A stretch of 64,000 nt of DNA from Candidatus Mycoplasma mahonii (GTDB lineage Bacteria > Bacillota_I > Bacilli_A > Mycoplasmatales > Metamycoplasmataceae). Location of the stretch: assembly GCF_030550815.1 (NCBI RefSeq), contig NZ_CP114583.1:323818-387817 (forward strand), written 5' to 3'. Below the pieces are notes generated by a model. That model was not told where the DNA came from and made no database searches. It was given only the letters and a program-made list of their open reading frames with translations. Shown here in pieces: positions 19,531 to 30,320 of this stretch (positions are counted from its first letter, which is position 1; every line of letters begins with the position of its first letter). The position numbers and the translations under genes were made by a program.

Positions 19531-21879
19531 TCACTTCTTATTTAACAAATTGTACATCCTATTTTCTCTATCATCAATAAGAACTTTTAATAGTTCCTCG
19601 GCATCTGATTCATTTGAATTATAAAAATTTCTTAACATAATTTCTGATAACAAATGGGTCCTAGATATTTCTTTGATTGCAGATGGTATATTGACATTAT
19701 CAACATCTTTCATTAAATATTTTTTTGGTGAATTATTCTTTATCTTAGCTCTATTTTCCTTGCTTTCAATAAGGAAAATATTTCTAATTGAATCTCCTAC
19801 ATCATCTCTCAACTTCAGAAAAGACTTACATTTTCTTGGTAAAAAATGATGTTGGTCGTTGTTAGCTTTGTTGTATTTTGTTTCTTTAGTAATGACTTTT
19901 GTCTCACCATCTATCAAAGATACAGGTTCTAATAAAGCTAATTGACCCATTATTATTTTGTAAATGGCGCTATTGGTTCCGTATTTCGATTCTTTAATTT
20001 CATTGATTAATTCCGCTTTTAATTCTACATTTGGATAATAATCATTAAAAATATTAGTTATATCCATATTAACTTTGCTTGCTGTTCCAGAAGAATAAAT
20101 CTTGTTTATTGATTTTTTTATAATAATAGAAAATCATCTATCAATATCAGAAATTAATGCATCCGTAATTTTAAAATCTAAAGTATCTATTTCTTCTAGA
20201 TTTTTAATCTTCTTTATTAAAATGGAAGCTGTTGTAAAAAGAAATGCTATATTTGGTATAAATCTATAATTCTTAAATCCATATCTATCATTTAGAATTT
20301 CTATGGATAATTCAATCACTTTCTGGGCTGCCATTGCTCCTTGCATGAACATACGGGCATTTTCTACTTTTGTAGTTACTTCAAAAATAGCTGAAATATT
20401 TATATTGTATGGTTTGTTGATAGTTCTAGTCTTGTTTGTTTTGTTATCATAAATGAGTTTCAATATCTGTACTATTTTATCCTCTGGCACTTCAAATCTT
20501 TTTATAATATAAGATTCATCAATCTTTTTCAATGTTTCAATAAGGTCTATTGTATCATCTTGTCCATATAGGAAGGAATGCAATAAATGTATATTGGATA
20601 ATTTTTGGGATCCGATATTAATATTTTTAAAAATGTCTATCAGCTGATTAGTTTTTAATTTATCTGTTGTAATTGTAGATACCTTGAAGTCACCCATTAA
20701 TTCAAACATTTTTTTATTAATATCACTATTAGTTATTAGATAATTTTTTGGACCTTCTTCCTTAGATATTTTTGTTCTCTTTAAAAATTTGTATTCACCA
20801 TCAATTTCTTTTAAACAAATATCTTCTATTTGTGCTTTTTGAACAATTGATTGTACTGATCTATTTGCATTTCTATAAGAACTCTCTATTATTTTTTTAA
20901 ATTCAAAACACAATAATATTGTAGTAACTCTTTGTTGCCCATCCAGAACAATCATTTCTTTATCTGAGCGACCAGATTGTATTGATGCAATGATTTGATT
21001 TTTATTATTAAATTTGATTGTATCTGTATCTGCCAATAAAATAGAACCAATCGGATAATCCTTAATCATAGAATTTAATAATGGTATTATTTTTTTTAAG
21101 TTTCAGACGTATTCTCTCTGAAAAACAGGTACATTTATAAGGCCATCCCTTACTGACATTATTAATTCTTTAACTGAAAGAGAAAAACTATTGTCAGCTT
21201 TCTTCATAAAAAAATCATTTGCCAATGGTTTTGCGTTCGACCAACCATTATCCCTCTTTGGTAAATCTATGAGAGAACCAATAAGGCCAGACACCATAAT
21301 TTCTAGCTTTTCTATCTTTCAAGTTATCAGTAATAGTTTATCCTGTGCATCAATTTGACTTATCAAATCAAGTCTTCTTAATATTTTGTATATTATCAAT
21401 CTTATTCTCGGAATCACTCATCTAGAATAGTGATTGTTTGTTTTGGACAATTCCTTTCAATAAGGAAAAAGATTTTTTCCTTTATTGTTCATTGAGTCCT
21501 CATAAATAGTGATTGTTTCATTTGTATCATGTCACTCATTTAAAAATGTATTCATAATGGTTTCTTCTTTATCATTGGCAAAAGAATTCATAAGTTTTAT
21601 TTTACTAGGTGTTAGGAGTAAGTAGTCAAATAGATTTGAACCAAAAGATTTTATTTTATTTCAATTACCATATGATAAAACATCGTTATGATTTTTGTAT
21701 ACAAACCTGTATTTTTCCTTGTCATTGCTATTTTTTTCAATTTTGAATGCAATAATTTTTTCATGTGACCATCTTTCAACTTCTTGAAACATTTGGTTAT
21801 TTCTTGATGGACCTTGTACGTTGTCATCATCTACATATGTAAATCCTAATGTACTTTCCAGAATGTTATTTTTTATCAT
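19531..21879 (-). CDS. DUF262-domain protein with C-terminal HNH-like motif
   Basis: 782 aa, intact when TGA is Trp. Residues 1-220 form an unrecognised helical domain. Then comes DUF262 (ParB/GmrS-like NTPase): FQREYVW near 258, DYPIGSILL, and VLDGQQRVTTI near 310. The C-terminal part contains NDQHHFLPRK followed by NIFLIESKENRAK, in the position and style of the DUF1524/HNH nuclease of GmrSD enzymes, though less canonical. Such proteins are modification-sensing or phage-responsive nucleases. The start ATG follows AAGGAGAA. It is the last gene downstream of a GmrSD module, after 170 bases. A duplicate of its 3' end lies at 13306-13543. Confidence 0.8.
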
Positions 21880-22048
21880 ATTTTATATTTCTCCTTAATA
21901 TTAATTTGCATATAAACATTTTCGCACAAATCAAATGATTTTTTACTAAGGATTTTTTACTGGAAAGAAAAAATCTAATTAACAATATATTCCATTGTTA
22001 TATATTTATCTAAACGCCTTATTAATGGGAGCATATCTTTAAAAATTA

Positions 22049-24346
22049 TTATTTTTCGAAGTCAAATTTATATCAAGGTGCAAGTAAATTCGCTAGCTCC
22101 TTTGTTCTATTTTCGATGTCCTCAAATGTAAAAGAATCCTTTATTAACAAATTCATCAGTGGTTTTGTAAAATTACCTGTTATTAATTTGGCATCACCAT
22201 CTTCTTTATAATGATCAATCTTTATTTTAAAATCAGAATTTTTCACTTTAGAATTAAGGGATTGAGATAGTATTATGTAATTACCTAGTTTGTTCAATGA
22301 ACCTTGGTATTCTTCGTTAAATAGTTGGTTAGTGAAATGATCACCATATTGAGTCCTTCATGTTGAAGACATGCTTCTTTTTTGAGGCATTATATGTTCT
22401 AATGAAGCTTTAAGAAGTATTTGATATCTTTTGTTGGTGATATTATTTGATGACACAATTTCCAATCTCTTTAGAATGGCTATGGCATATGACGGTTGTC
22501 AGTCATTCTTTGTTTGCAATTCACTTTTATAATCATTAAAACTAGGTAATGAAGATATTTTTCCGGGAATTCTAATGCCCTCAATAAATAATTGGTGACT
22601 TATTTTCAAAGTGGGAGAAATTAGCTTATCAAAGAAAAATGATAATGATTGACCAACATTATTAACCACTAGTAATCTAATAATATATTTTTCTATATCT
22701 TCAAATAGCAAAAGGATTTTTTCTTTGTTATTGATTTTCTTAATTGATTGTCCCTCAAAAATAGATTCATTGTATAAAACATTCATCATTAGTGGGAAAT
22801 GGACATTTTTTATTGAAGTGTTTTCGATTGGTAATTTGAATACAAATAATTGTGAATTTGATTCTCTATAAGCGCCTGATTTTAGTTCACAATATATTGT
22901 AAACAACCTGGCTGGCTTTAAAAGGGACTTTCTTAATTGTTCAACTGACTCAAACTTTGTCTTTTTTCTTGGCCATACATTAGCAAATATTTTATGTATT
23001 TTACCTTTTTCGTTTAATGCTTCATTATGGATTTCTTTGTGCTCAATGCGGCAATAGAATGTGAAAAAATCTTGTAGAATAACGAATTGCTTCTTTCCTC
23101 ATGACGTTGATGGTATTAGGAAGAGTTCATTAAGCAAATGATCAATCGCATCTTCATGATTAATCAAGAGTTTTACTTCAATATTTTTGTATATATAATT
23201 TTTAATTAAATCTCATTGAAATAAATCCAATCCTTTACTATTAAGATTTTCAAAAATTTGTATTTCATTACCTACATCATTATTAAATTTTAGCTCAGTA
23301 ACAACAAATGAGTATACAAATGTTGTATAAAATTCATCAACATCAGTATCGTTCATTTTGTCAAGAAAATCATTAATTATTTCAAAATTTTTAAAAGCTC
23401 TTGAATTTTTAAAAGGTTTATCATCTGTAATTAAACCCATTAAAATTTTCTTAATAAAATGAATTTCACCAAATTGTCTAGATGTATTTTTATACTTATT
23501 AGCTAATGATGGAGATAAATCATCTAGTTCTTTTGGCATTTTTAATATTTTTGATTTCTTGAATCTATCTATAATTGCTTTAATAATTAGCAAAGATGTT
23601 GTAATTCTTTGCTGCCCATCTATTATTCTCATGAGCTTATTCTTATTGTCTATTGCAAGTGCAAGAGATCCAACATAATGGTCTTTTTTATCTTTTACTC
23701 TATCCTTAATATCTTGAAGAAATATTCCGACATTATCATCTGTCCATGTATATGCTCTTTGATATGTAGGTATTAGGAAAGAATATTCTGAACAAATTAT
23801 TTCAAATATTCCTTTTGTTTTTGATGTTAGAGAGTCGGAATTTGCCATAATATCTTCACTAGATACATTTGATGTGCCTTTATCCGAAAAAAGGCCTCCA
23901 TATATTGATGAATTAAATTCATATTCATCATCATCTCTTTCACTTCAATCATTTAACTCCATAATAAAATGTTTTATTACAATGTAAATTTGCTTCAAGA
24001 ATTCAATTGATGAAAATACATCATCGTCTATTATATAAGGTTCATCAACTTTCCTAGGCACAAAATGAGCACTCTCATTTGCTTTTATTTTTATACTATA
24101 TAAAGCATTTTTCACCTTAGATGATATTGCATGTTTATTTTTATAGTCGTTGATAACAAAATCTAAACTAGGAATTTCATCATAATAATGGGAGAAAATT
24201 AATTCTAAAATTCTTCTTCCCTCAAGAAAAACATGCTCTAGTTTATTATCAAATATCGAAGATTCAATTTTTCCAATTGATTGTGTAATTTCCAAATGTT
24301 TTTCAGTCAATGTGAAATCAAACATTATTTTAAAATTGTTTGTCAT
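22049..24346 (-). CDS. GmrSD-type nuclease (DUF4145-like + DUF262 + DUF1524), module 1
   Basis: 765 aa. Residues 1-130 resemble a DUF4145/HEPN-like helical domain (GRRILELIF ... NESAHF). DUF262 follows with YQRAYTW near 190 and RIIDGQQRITTS near 235. DUF1524 at the C-terminus has SLEHIMPQKR near 670 and LNKLGNYIIL, giving the His and Asn of the nuclease motif. GmrSD enzymes are modification-dependent or modification-coupled nucleases using DUF262 as the NTPase. Start ATG 24346 follows AAGGAG and overlaps the small upstream gene by 17 bases, exactly as in module 2. The module's methylase is reduced to its tail, so the nuclease is orphaned. Confidence 0.87.
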
Positions 24347-24866
24347 ATTTCTCCTTAAGTTTTCGAACATATTTCTTATCTCATGAAATTTCTTTTTCAT
24401 ATTTACTAATTAGTTTATTAATTGTGTCAATGCCAAGAAATCCTCGAACTGTTCGAATTTCTTTTTTCGATATATCATTTTCATTGATCACATTTGATGT
24501 AACTAATATATTAATCAATATTGTATTTCTATATCTTTGTGTTCTTAAATCACTAGATTCTTTAGTTATGTATATTTTTGAAAGGATAGCCAATTCATCA
24601 TATGAATTCAAGTTTGTATTAATTCTAAATTTATTATTCAATTTTAATAAGAAGCCAAGTGCAATTCATACTTCGAAATATTGTCTTGCTGTTGATTTTG
24701 AATTAAAATCCATTACTACATTTCCATTTGATAATGTGACTTCATAATTATTTTCTGTTTCAATTAAGTGAATGGCTTCCCCTGTTGTAATTCCTGTATC
24801 CACAAGTGTGATAAACTTATTTAAATAGGTACTTGCACCTGTTCCTATCATTCAATATTTATTCAT
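24330..24866 (-). CDS. Small partner protein of the GmrSD module, module 1
   Basis: 178 aa, soluble, starting at ATG 24866 behind AAAGGGG inside the methylase tail. Near the N-terminus it has MIGTGASTYLNKFI, similar to RIIGTGFQKYIDNY in the module 2 counterpart. The middle segment (YFEVWIALGFLLKLNN) looks like a winged-helix dimer face, and the C-terminus is basic. I know no family for it. Its fixed place between methylase and nuclease, with 17-base overlap to the nuclease in both copies, suggests a control or specificity subunit. Confidence 0.7.
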
Positions 24867-25090
24867 ACACACCCCTTTCAAAATCTTTAATAAATTTAAA
24901 TATATCTTCAAGAACTGTAACTACTATTGAATTACCAGCCTGCCTATATAGCTTTTGTTCCCCTAATCAAGTTGACTAATAACTTGTTTTTAAAATAAGT
25001 CTTATTTAGTTCCTCTTTCATTGGATCAGGAACTCGGTTTTGGTTTAAACTTGTGATTCATATCAGACATGTCTAATTTCTGAAAGATCA
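24859..25090 (-). pseudogene. C5-methylase tail fused to gene fragment, copy 3 of 3
   Basis: Only the last 34 codons of a C5 methylase remain (LYRQAGNSIVVTVLEDIF to the stop, which overlaps the small gene). Upstream the sequence changes at GGAACAAAAG to the VPDPMKEELNKT fragment seen at 10.9 and 13.6 kb, slightly more diverged here. The catalytic part of the methylase is gone. The remaining 180 bases up to 25271 hold no gene. Confidence 0.8.
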
Positions 25091-25271
25091 ATATCTAATT
25101 TATTATTATCATTAAGATAGAATAACTTAGGAACGTGGACAAAAATATTCTTTTATGTTTACATTGACTTCATAGTGGTATTTTTGCATAAATTGTTTTA
25201 TTTTATAGAAATGAATCATCATATAAAAATAAAAAATATTCTTATCCAATATACTATATTAATAATATTTT

Positions 25272-27518
25272 CTATGTGTTTTCATCATAATATATTTTAT
25301 GTTTCACTATAAATCTTGCCATTTGTTCTGCTCTTTTATTGATGTCATCAAATGTGAATTCTTTTTTTTCTAATAAGTTCATTATATGATCAATATTATC
25401 ACTTCATCCTTTTGCTGATATTGATGAGTTTTTATATACATCTTTTTTTATAATAAATGGTTTATTTCCAGCTCTTGAATTATCGCCAAGCGCTAATAAC
25501 AAAGCATTTCCCATAGAATTCTTACGCGAGTCACGCATTGCAATAAATTGTTCTTCTGAAATATTGCTGTCTTGATAATCTGAATATTTTAATTTTTGTG
25601 CCAATATATGTTCATGAGTTTTTTCCATTCTTGTGTATCCGGTTGATCCTTGCTTAATTTTTCGCAACTTAAATTCAATATGAGTTATTAAATTTAATAT
25701 CTGGGAAGTATTCCATGACCCAAAGGAACCTATGTGATTCTCAAATTCTTCTAAAGTCATCATTTTTAGCGATGATTGTTCTTTTAAAAAATGGAAAAGA
25801 TTATCTTTTTTTGGATCCAATGATTCTGACATAAATTTATCTACGATATTTTTTTGATTATTGCCATAAACAGGAGCTCTCATAAAATATGTTTCAATAG
25901 TTCTAAGAGATAATAATAGTTGTGGGGAAATGCTTTTCAGTGTTCCCTTAATATTAAATGAGCAAGTTTTAAGCATTATGTGAATAAATATTGGCATGAC
26001 ATCATCTCTATTAACTAGATTTATGATATGAGAATACCCATGAAGTGCACTACTATTCTTTTTGTATAAGTATTTTAATTCTAAATAACAATTAAAAACT
26101 TCTTTAATTTCACCTATTCCTTTTTGAAATTCTGCAACTGATGAGTATTTTGTCTTTGATTGTGGTCAAATGTTTTTAAAACCGATATATGCTTCATCTT
26201 TTCAAACATTTTTTTTCAACATAGCATATTTATATCTGGTATAGATAACAAAGAAATCTGATAATGGCTTTAGCGAATTGTTGTCTGTTTCGACATTCAG
26301 TGGAAATAGAAATGTACTCAATAATAATCTATCAATTTCTTTTTCATTTAATCTAAATTCCTTTGGTGATATTCTTGAAAATATATATGATCTAATTAAA
26401 TCTCATGACTTAAGTTCAGTCCCACCAGTATTTAAGTTTTCGAATATATCCATTTCATTATCTATTGATGTTTTGAATACAAGGGTTGCAACTTCAAGCT
26501 TTGTTATGAATGTGGTATAAAATTGTAAAAATGCCTCATCATCAAGTTCCAAAAGTTTATTTTTTATTAATTCTAAATTATTAAATGGTATCTTATTATA
26601 CTCTGGTGTATACACACCACCTGCAAACAACATACTAACTGATTTTTGTACGGAAAGAACATCTTGGCTTACATATATATTTTTTATTTTTAATTTAATG
26701 AATTCTGATAATTCTGACGGCATTCTAACTTCTCTTCTAATGAAATCATCATATAAAGCTTTTATGATTATTAATGTTGTTGTGATTCTTTGCTGCCCAT
26801 CTATTATTCTTAGTATATTATCATTTTCAACGGCGATTGCAAGTGATCCAAAGTAATGAGTTTTACCATCGGTTGTTCTCTCGATAATGTCATTCATTAG
26901 CTTGGTAACATTCTTTTTTTCTCATGTGTAATCTCGTTGATATGTAGGAATGTTAAAGACATAGTCTTTAGAAAAGATTAATTGAGATAATGTCATCTTT
27001 TCAGCTTGCATATCATTATTTGAATTTGACAAATCCTCCCTTTGAACATTATTATAGAAGTTCCCCAACATATCTTCTTGATATTTAACTCCTTTAAGTT
27101 CTTCTATTTCAATAATACCTATACCAATTCACTTTATAAATAATCACAAGTTACGTAATGCTACTTTTGCTTCTTCTAAAGTAAAAATCACTTCAAATTC
27201 CTTATCACTTTTTTTGTATGATGAATGTGTCTCTCTATTGGCGATGTTTTTCAAATAATGCAAACCACTAAGAACATTAGTTGGAATAATTTGTAATTGG
27301 CTTACATTATGTATTTTTGACCCAATGGGACCATCTATGTTAATAGTGGAATCAACAGTGAAAATTTCTTCAACATTTTTTTTAACTTCAACACCAAAAT
27401 ATTGAAGATCGTTTTTATTCAACATTGTCTCCATCTTGCTGATTCTATCAAAGATTTTTATTTGTAGTTGTTTCTCAAATATTTCGAATTCATCAAGCTT
27501 TTTAAAATTTATATTCAT
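25272..27518 (-). CDS. GmrSD-type nuclease (DUF4145-like + DUF262 + DUF1524), module 2
   Basis: 748 aa, same architecture as module 1 but well diverged. There is an N-terminal helical DUF4145-like region (residues 1-140, HYLKNIANRETHSSY), then DUF262 with YQRDYTW near 190 and RIIDGQQRITTT near 232. DUF1524 has KTHEHILAQKL near 650 and NSMGNALLLALGDN. The family cleaves DNA in response to base modification. Next to a methylase it could instead cut unmodified DNA, or attack invaders sensed through methylation. Start ATG 27518 lies 17 bases inside the preceding small gene, with AAGGAG in front. Confidence 0.87.
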
Positions 27519-28032
27519 ATAATAGCTCCTTAGTTTTTTTAATATATTCTTTGTCTTTTGATAATGTAACTTCCATCGGAGAAATTGCACTTTCAATTAA
27601 CTCTTCTGTTATTCTGTCTATGTTAGACAATGAGTTGAGTTTCTCCAAATCATTTAAAGTAATTTCTCCATATGAATAGAGTGTGTTTATTATTATTGTT
27701 CATCTTATGTTTTGTATTTTTTCATCATAATGGTACTCTATTATTTTTTTTCGTATAAAGTGAAACATTTGATTATTTAAAATTGGTGCAAATTTTATGC
27801 AATAACAATATTCCATCTTTTCTACTAACCCAACAGATATTCATAGACTTAAATTTTGTTGTAAGGTTGTTAATGATTTCATGTTTATATCTTTATTTTT
27901 ATATAGAATAAATGTCTGTTTTGTGTTTTCTATCAATGTATTAAATTTATCCCCTTTTTTTGAATTCATAAATATATCGCAATAATTATCTATATATTTT
28001 TGAAAACCAGTTCCAATAATTCTATATTTCAT
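27502..28032 (-). CDS. Small partner protein of the GmrSD module, module 2
   Basis: 176 aa, soluble and rich in Lys and Ile. It starts at ATG 28032, eight bases upstream of the end of the methylase gene, with GAGGG as a weak ribosome-binding site. The N-terminus MKYRIIGTGFQKYI is shared in form with module 1, the rest only in length and helical pattern. The C-terminal part (EITLNDLEKLNSLSNIDRI) could be a small helix-turn-helix. Function unknown; operon position argues for a subunit or regulator of the nuclease. Confidence 0.7.
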
Positions 28033-29266
28033 GTCGCCCTCATTCTATATCTTTTATGTATTTAAAGATATCCTCTAGAACAGATACAACAATCGAATTA
28101 CCAGCTTGCCTATACAGGGCTTCTTTTGTTATATGACCTTCATCATATTTTATTTTTACAGCGGAAAAATCTTCGTTATCATACCCCATAATTTGATAAC
28201 CCTCTCTTGGTGTTATGAATCTTTTTTTCATAGCATTTATTGGATTATTTAGCTTAATCATCCCTATGTTGGGGTGTCTATCTTGCTTAGTTGTTAGTGT
28301 ATTAAATGTGTATTCTAATCCCTTTCTCCATTCCCTATCCATCAAATCACAGTTTTCATCAACCATTTTTAATCTTGATGATGTAGGGTTGGGAGTTGCA
28401 CTATTTATTTCATCTTTAAACTCATCTGATGAACTCAAAATTTCATAATACATTTTTTTTCTTTGTTTAATGCTTAGCGTATTATTATATTTATCATCAA
28501 AATTATCCTTAAATTCTTTGTCTGACATATCGTTGGTTCAATTTAATACAGATATTGCAAATACTCTTTCCCTTCTTTGGAGTGCGCCATGATTTAATCC
28601 ATTCAAAACAATTGTCTTGGTTATGTATCCTAGTTCTTTTAAGAATTTTACTCATCGTAGATAATCATCTTTATGTTTTTTACTCAAGATATGTTTTACA
28701 TTTTCCATTAATAGGTATTTAGGTAATTCAATATTATTATCAATAGCCTCTAAAAGCATTCTTCTTATTTGCCAAATAAGACTTGATGTAGACTGTGATT
28801 TCTCGTTCATTCCTTTATCCCTTCCCATATTTGCAATAGATAATCCTTGGCAAGGGAATGAATATGTTAATAGATCAACATCTGTCAATAGCTTACCAGA
28901 CGTATTTGCAATATCTGGGTAATTAGAATTTGCAATATTAGCAGCCATTAGATTTCTTAAAAAATCAATATTTTTAGAAGTGATATTTGCAGGTGTTTTT
29001 GAATTCAAAGAAAACGTTTTATCATTAAAATATTCTAAAACATCCTTCTCATTCATTTTATTTATTTTATGTAACTTTTTTTCAAATTTTATTTTATTAT
29101 GTATTTGAGCATAGGCAATGATGGCCATAGCATCTCATTCTGATGTCTTGATAACCTTAAAATATTTTTTTGACTTATCTATACTAGTCAATGCCTTATG
29201 TTGTGAGCCTATGCCTGCAAAAGTTTCATATACTTTTAAGGGAAATATAACCTCAGTTTTATTCAT
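28022..29266 (-). CDS. C5-cytosine DNA methyltransferase of the GmrSD module
   Basis: 414 aa. Motif I is LKVYETFAGIGSQHKAL, motif IV is SFPCQGLSIANMG with catalytic Cys139, motif VI is LLMENVKHIL, and motif VIII is LQRRERVFAIS. The tail GNSIVVSVLEDIF is motif X-like. Its recognition region differs from the M.SssI-like enzyme, so the target is unknown. The start ATG 29266 follows AAAGGAG. Promoter, ribosome-binding site and ATG all lie inside the invertible element at 29246-29375, so expression should depend on its orientation; in this sequence it is on. It heads an operon with the small protein and the GmrSD nuclease. Confidence 0.92.
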
Positions 29267-29375
29267 CTATGCTCCTTTAAAAATGGTTTAATATATTTAA
29301 ATTATATAACAATAAAAAAAATATGTAAATAATGATTATATATACGGGCTGTAATTCAATAAAACTGAGGTTATA
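29246..29375. promoter_or_regulatory. Putative invertible promoter/start-codon switch
   Basis: Perfect 18-bp inverted repeats (TATAACCTCAGTTTTATT at 29246-29263 and its complement at 29358-29375) flank a 94-bp spacer. The spacer's minus strand holds TTTACA, 17 bases, TATAAT (29301-29329), then AAAGGAG and the methylase ATG (29264-29266). The repeat encodes NKTEVI. If the spacer flips, the ATG joins the right arm on the plus strand and reads MNKTEVISSMAFED, in frame with the nuclease gene at 29382. The methylase then loses promoter, ribosome-binding site and start. Recombinase genes are at both island ends. Flipping itself is inferred. Confidence 0.75.
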
Positions 29376-29381
29376 AGTAGC

Positions 29382-30317
29382 ATGGCATTTGAGGATATTT
29401 CAAAATCTTACTTATGAAACGGATCAAGAAATACATTCCCATCAAATTGATGAAATGATATTTTGATGGATTATTTACACTTTGATATCACAACAAGTGA
29501 TCTTGAGCAAAAATATAGAACAACACTTAAAAATGCTTCAAAAACAAATAATAAATCAAATAATATGTATATATCAGTTCTATTAAATCGCCTATTACTA
29601 TTGGGCGCAAAAGGAAGTTTGAAAAAAGATAATTACAAAGATTGCAAAGCAGCAATAAATAGTTACGTTTCACAACTTTTGAATGAAGCTGGAAAAAGGT
29701 ATAAAATAACTAAGAAATGGAAAGAGCAAATAGAAAGATGGAATAATTATATTTTGAAAGAATCAGATTTTTCATTTGATAAAAATCAAATAAAAAATGC
29801 CCCTGTTTTTATAAAAAATACAATGAGCAAAATTAGGGAAGTAAATTATAAATTCAATGATATAAAAACAGAATATTTAAATAATCATTCTGATGATAAT
29901 GATAAGGTTATCAAGGAAGTAGGTAAAATTGGTGAGGATATCATCCATAAAATATTGATAAATCAACATGGAATTGATAATGTTATACTAACCAGATCTT
30001 TTGATAAATATGCGGCTTATGATTTTGAAGTTACATCAGGTAAACAAAAAATATATATAGAGGTCAAGTCTTCAAAAAAGAGAAATAATATCAATTGATA
30101 TATATCTAGAAGAGAAATGGAATTTTATAAAAAAAACAAAGATAATTACATTTTATATTTTGTTAAGAATGTTTATATTCCTAGCAAGATAACAAAAGAT
30201 GATTTTGCTTTTATTGAAAAAATAAAATCCCCTAATATTTTAATTGATGAAAATCATTTTGGAATTCACAGTAACACATTTATAGTTACCCCAATAAAAT
30301 ATAAAGGCCTTGCATAG
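29382..30317 (+). CDS. DUF3883-type PD-(D/E)XK nuclease, switch-controlled
   Basis: 311 aa. The N-terminal 170 residues are helical and unfamiliar. The C-terminal domain resembles DUF3883: VGKIGEDIIHKIL with Glu185, then AAYDFEV with Asp214 and YIEVKSS with Glu227 and Lys229. That is the D-x12-E-x-K pattern of restriction-type nucleases. ATG 29382 is the only start in the present orientation, with GAGG 11 bases upstream and no clear promoter. Flipping the adjacent element would supply promoter, AAAGGAG and an in-frame ATG adding nine residues. It is divergent from the methylase operon and abuts the recombinase, tail to tail. Confidence 0.8.
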
Positions 30318-30320
30318 CCC

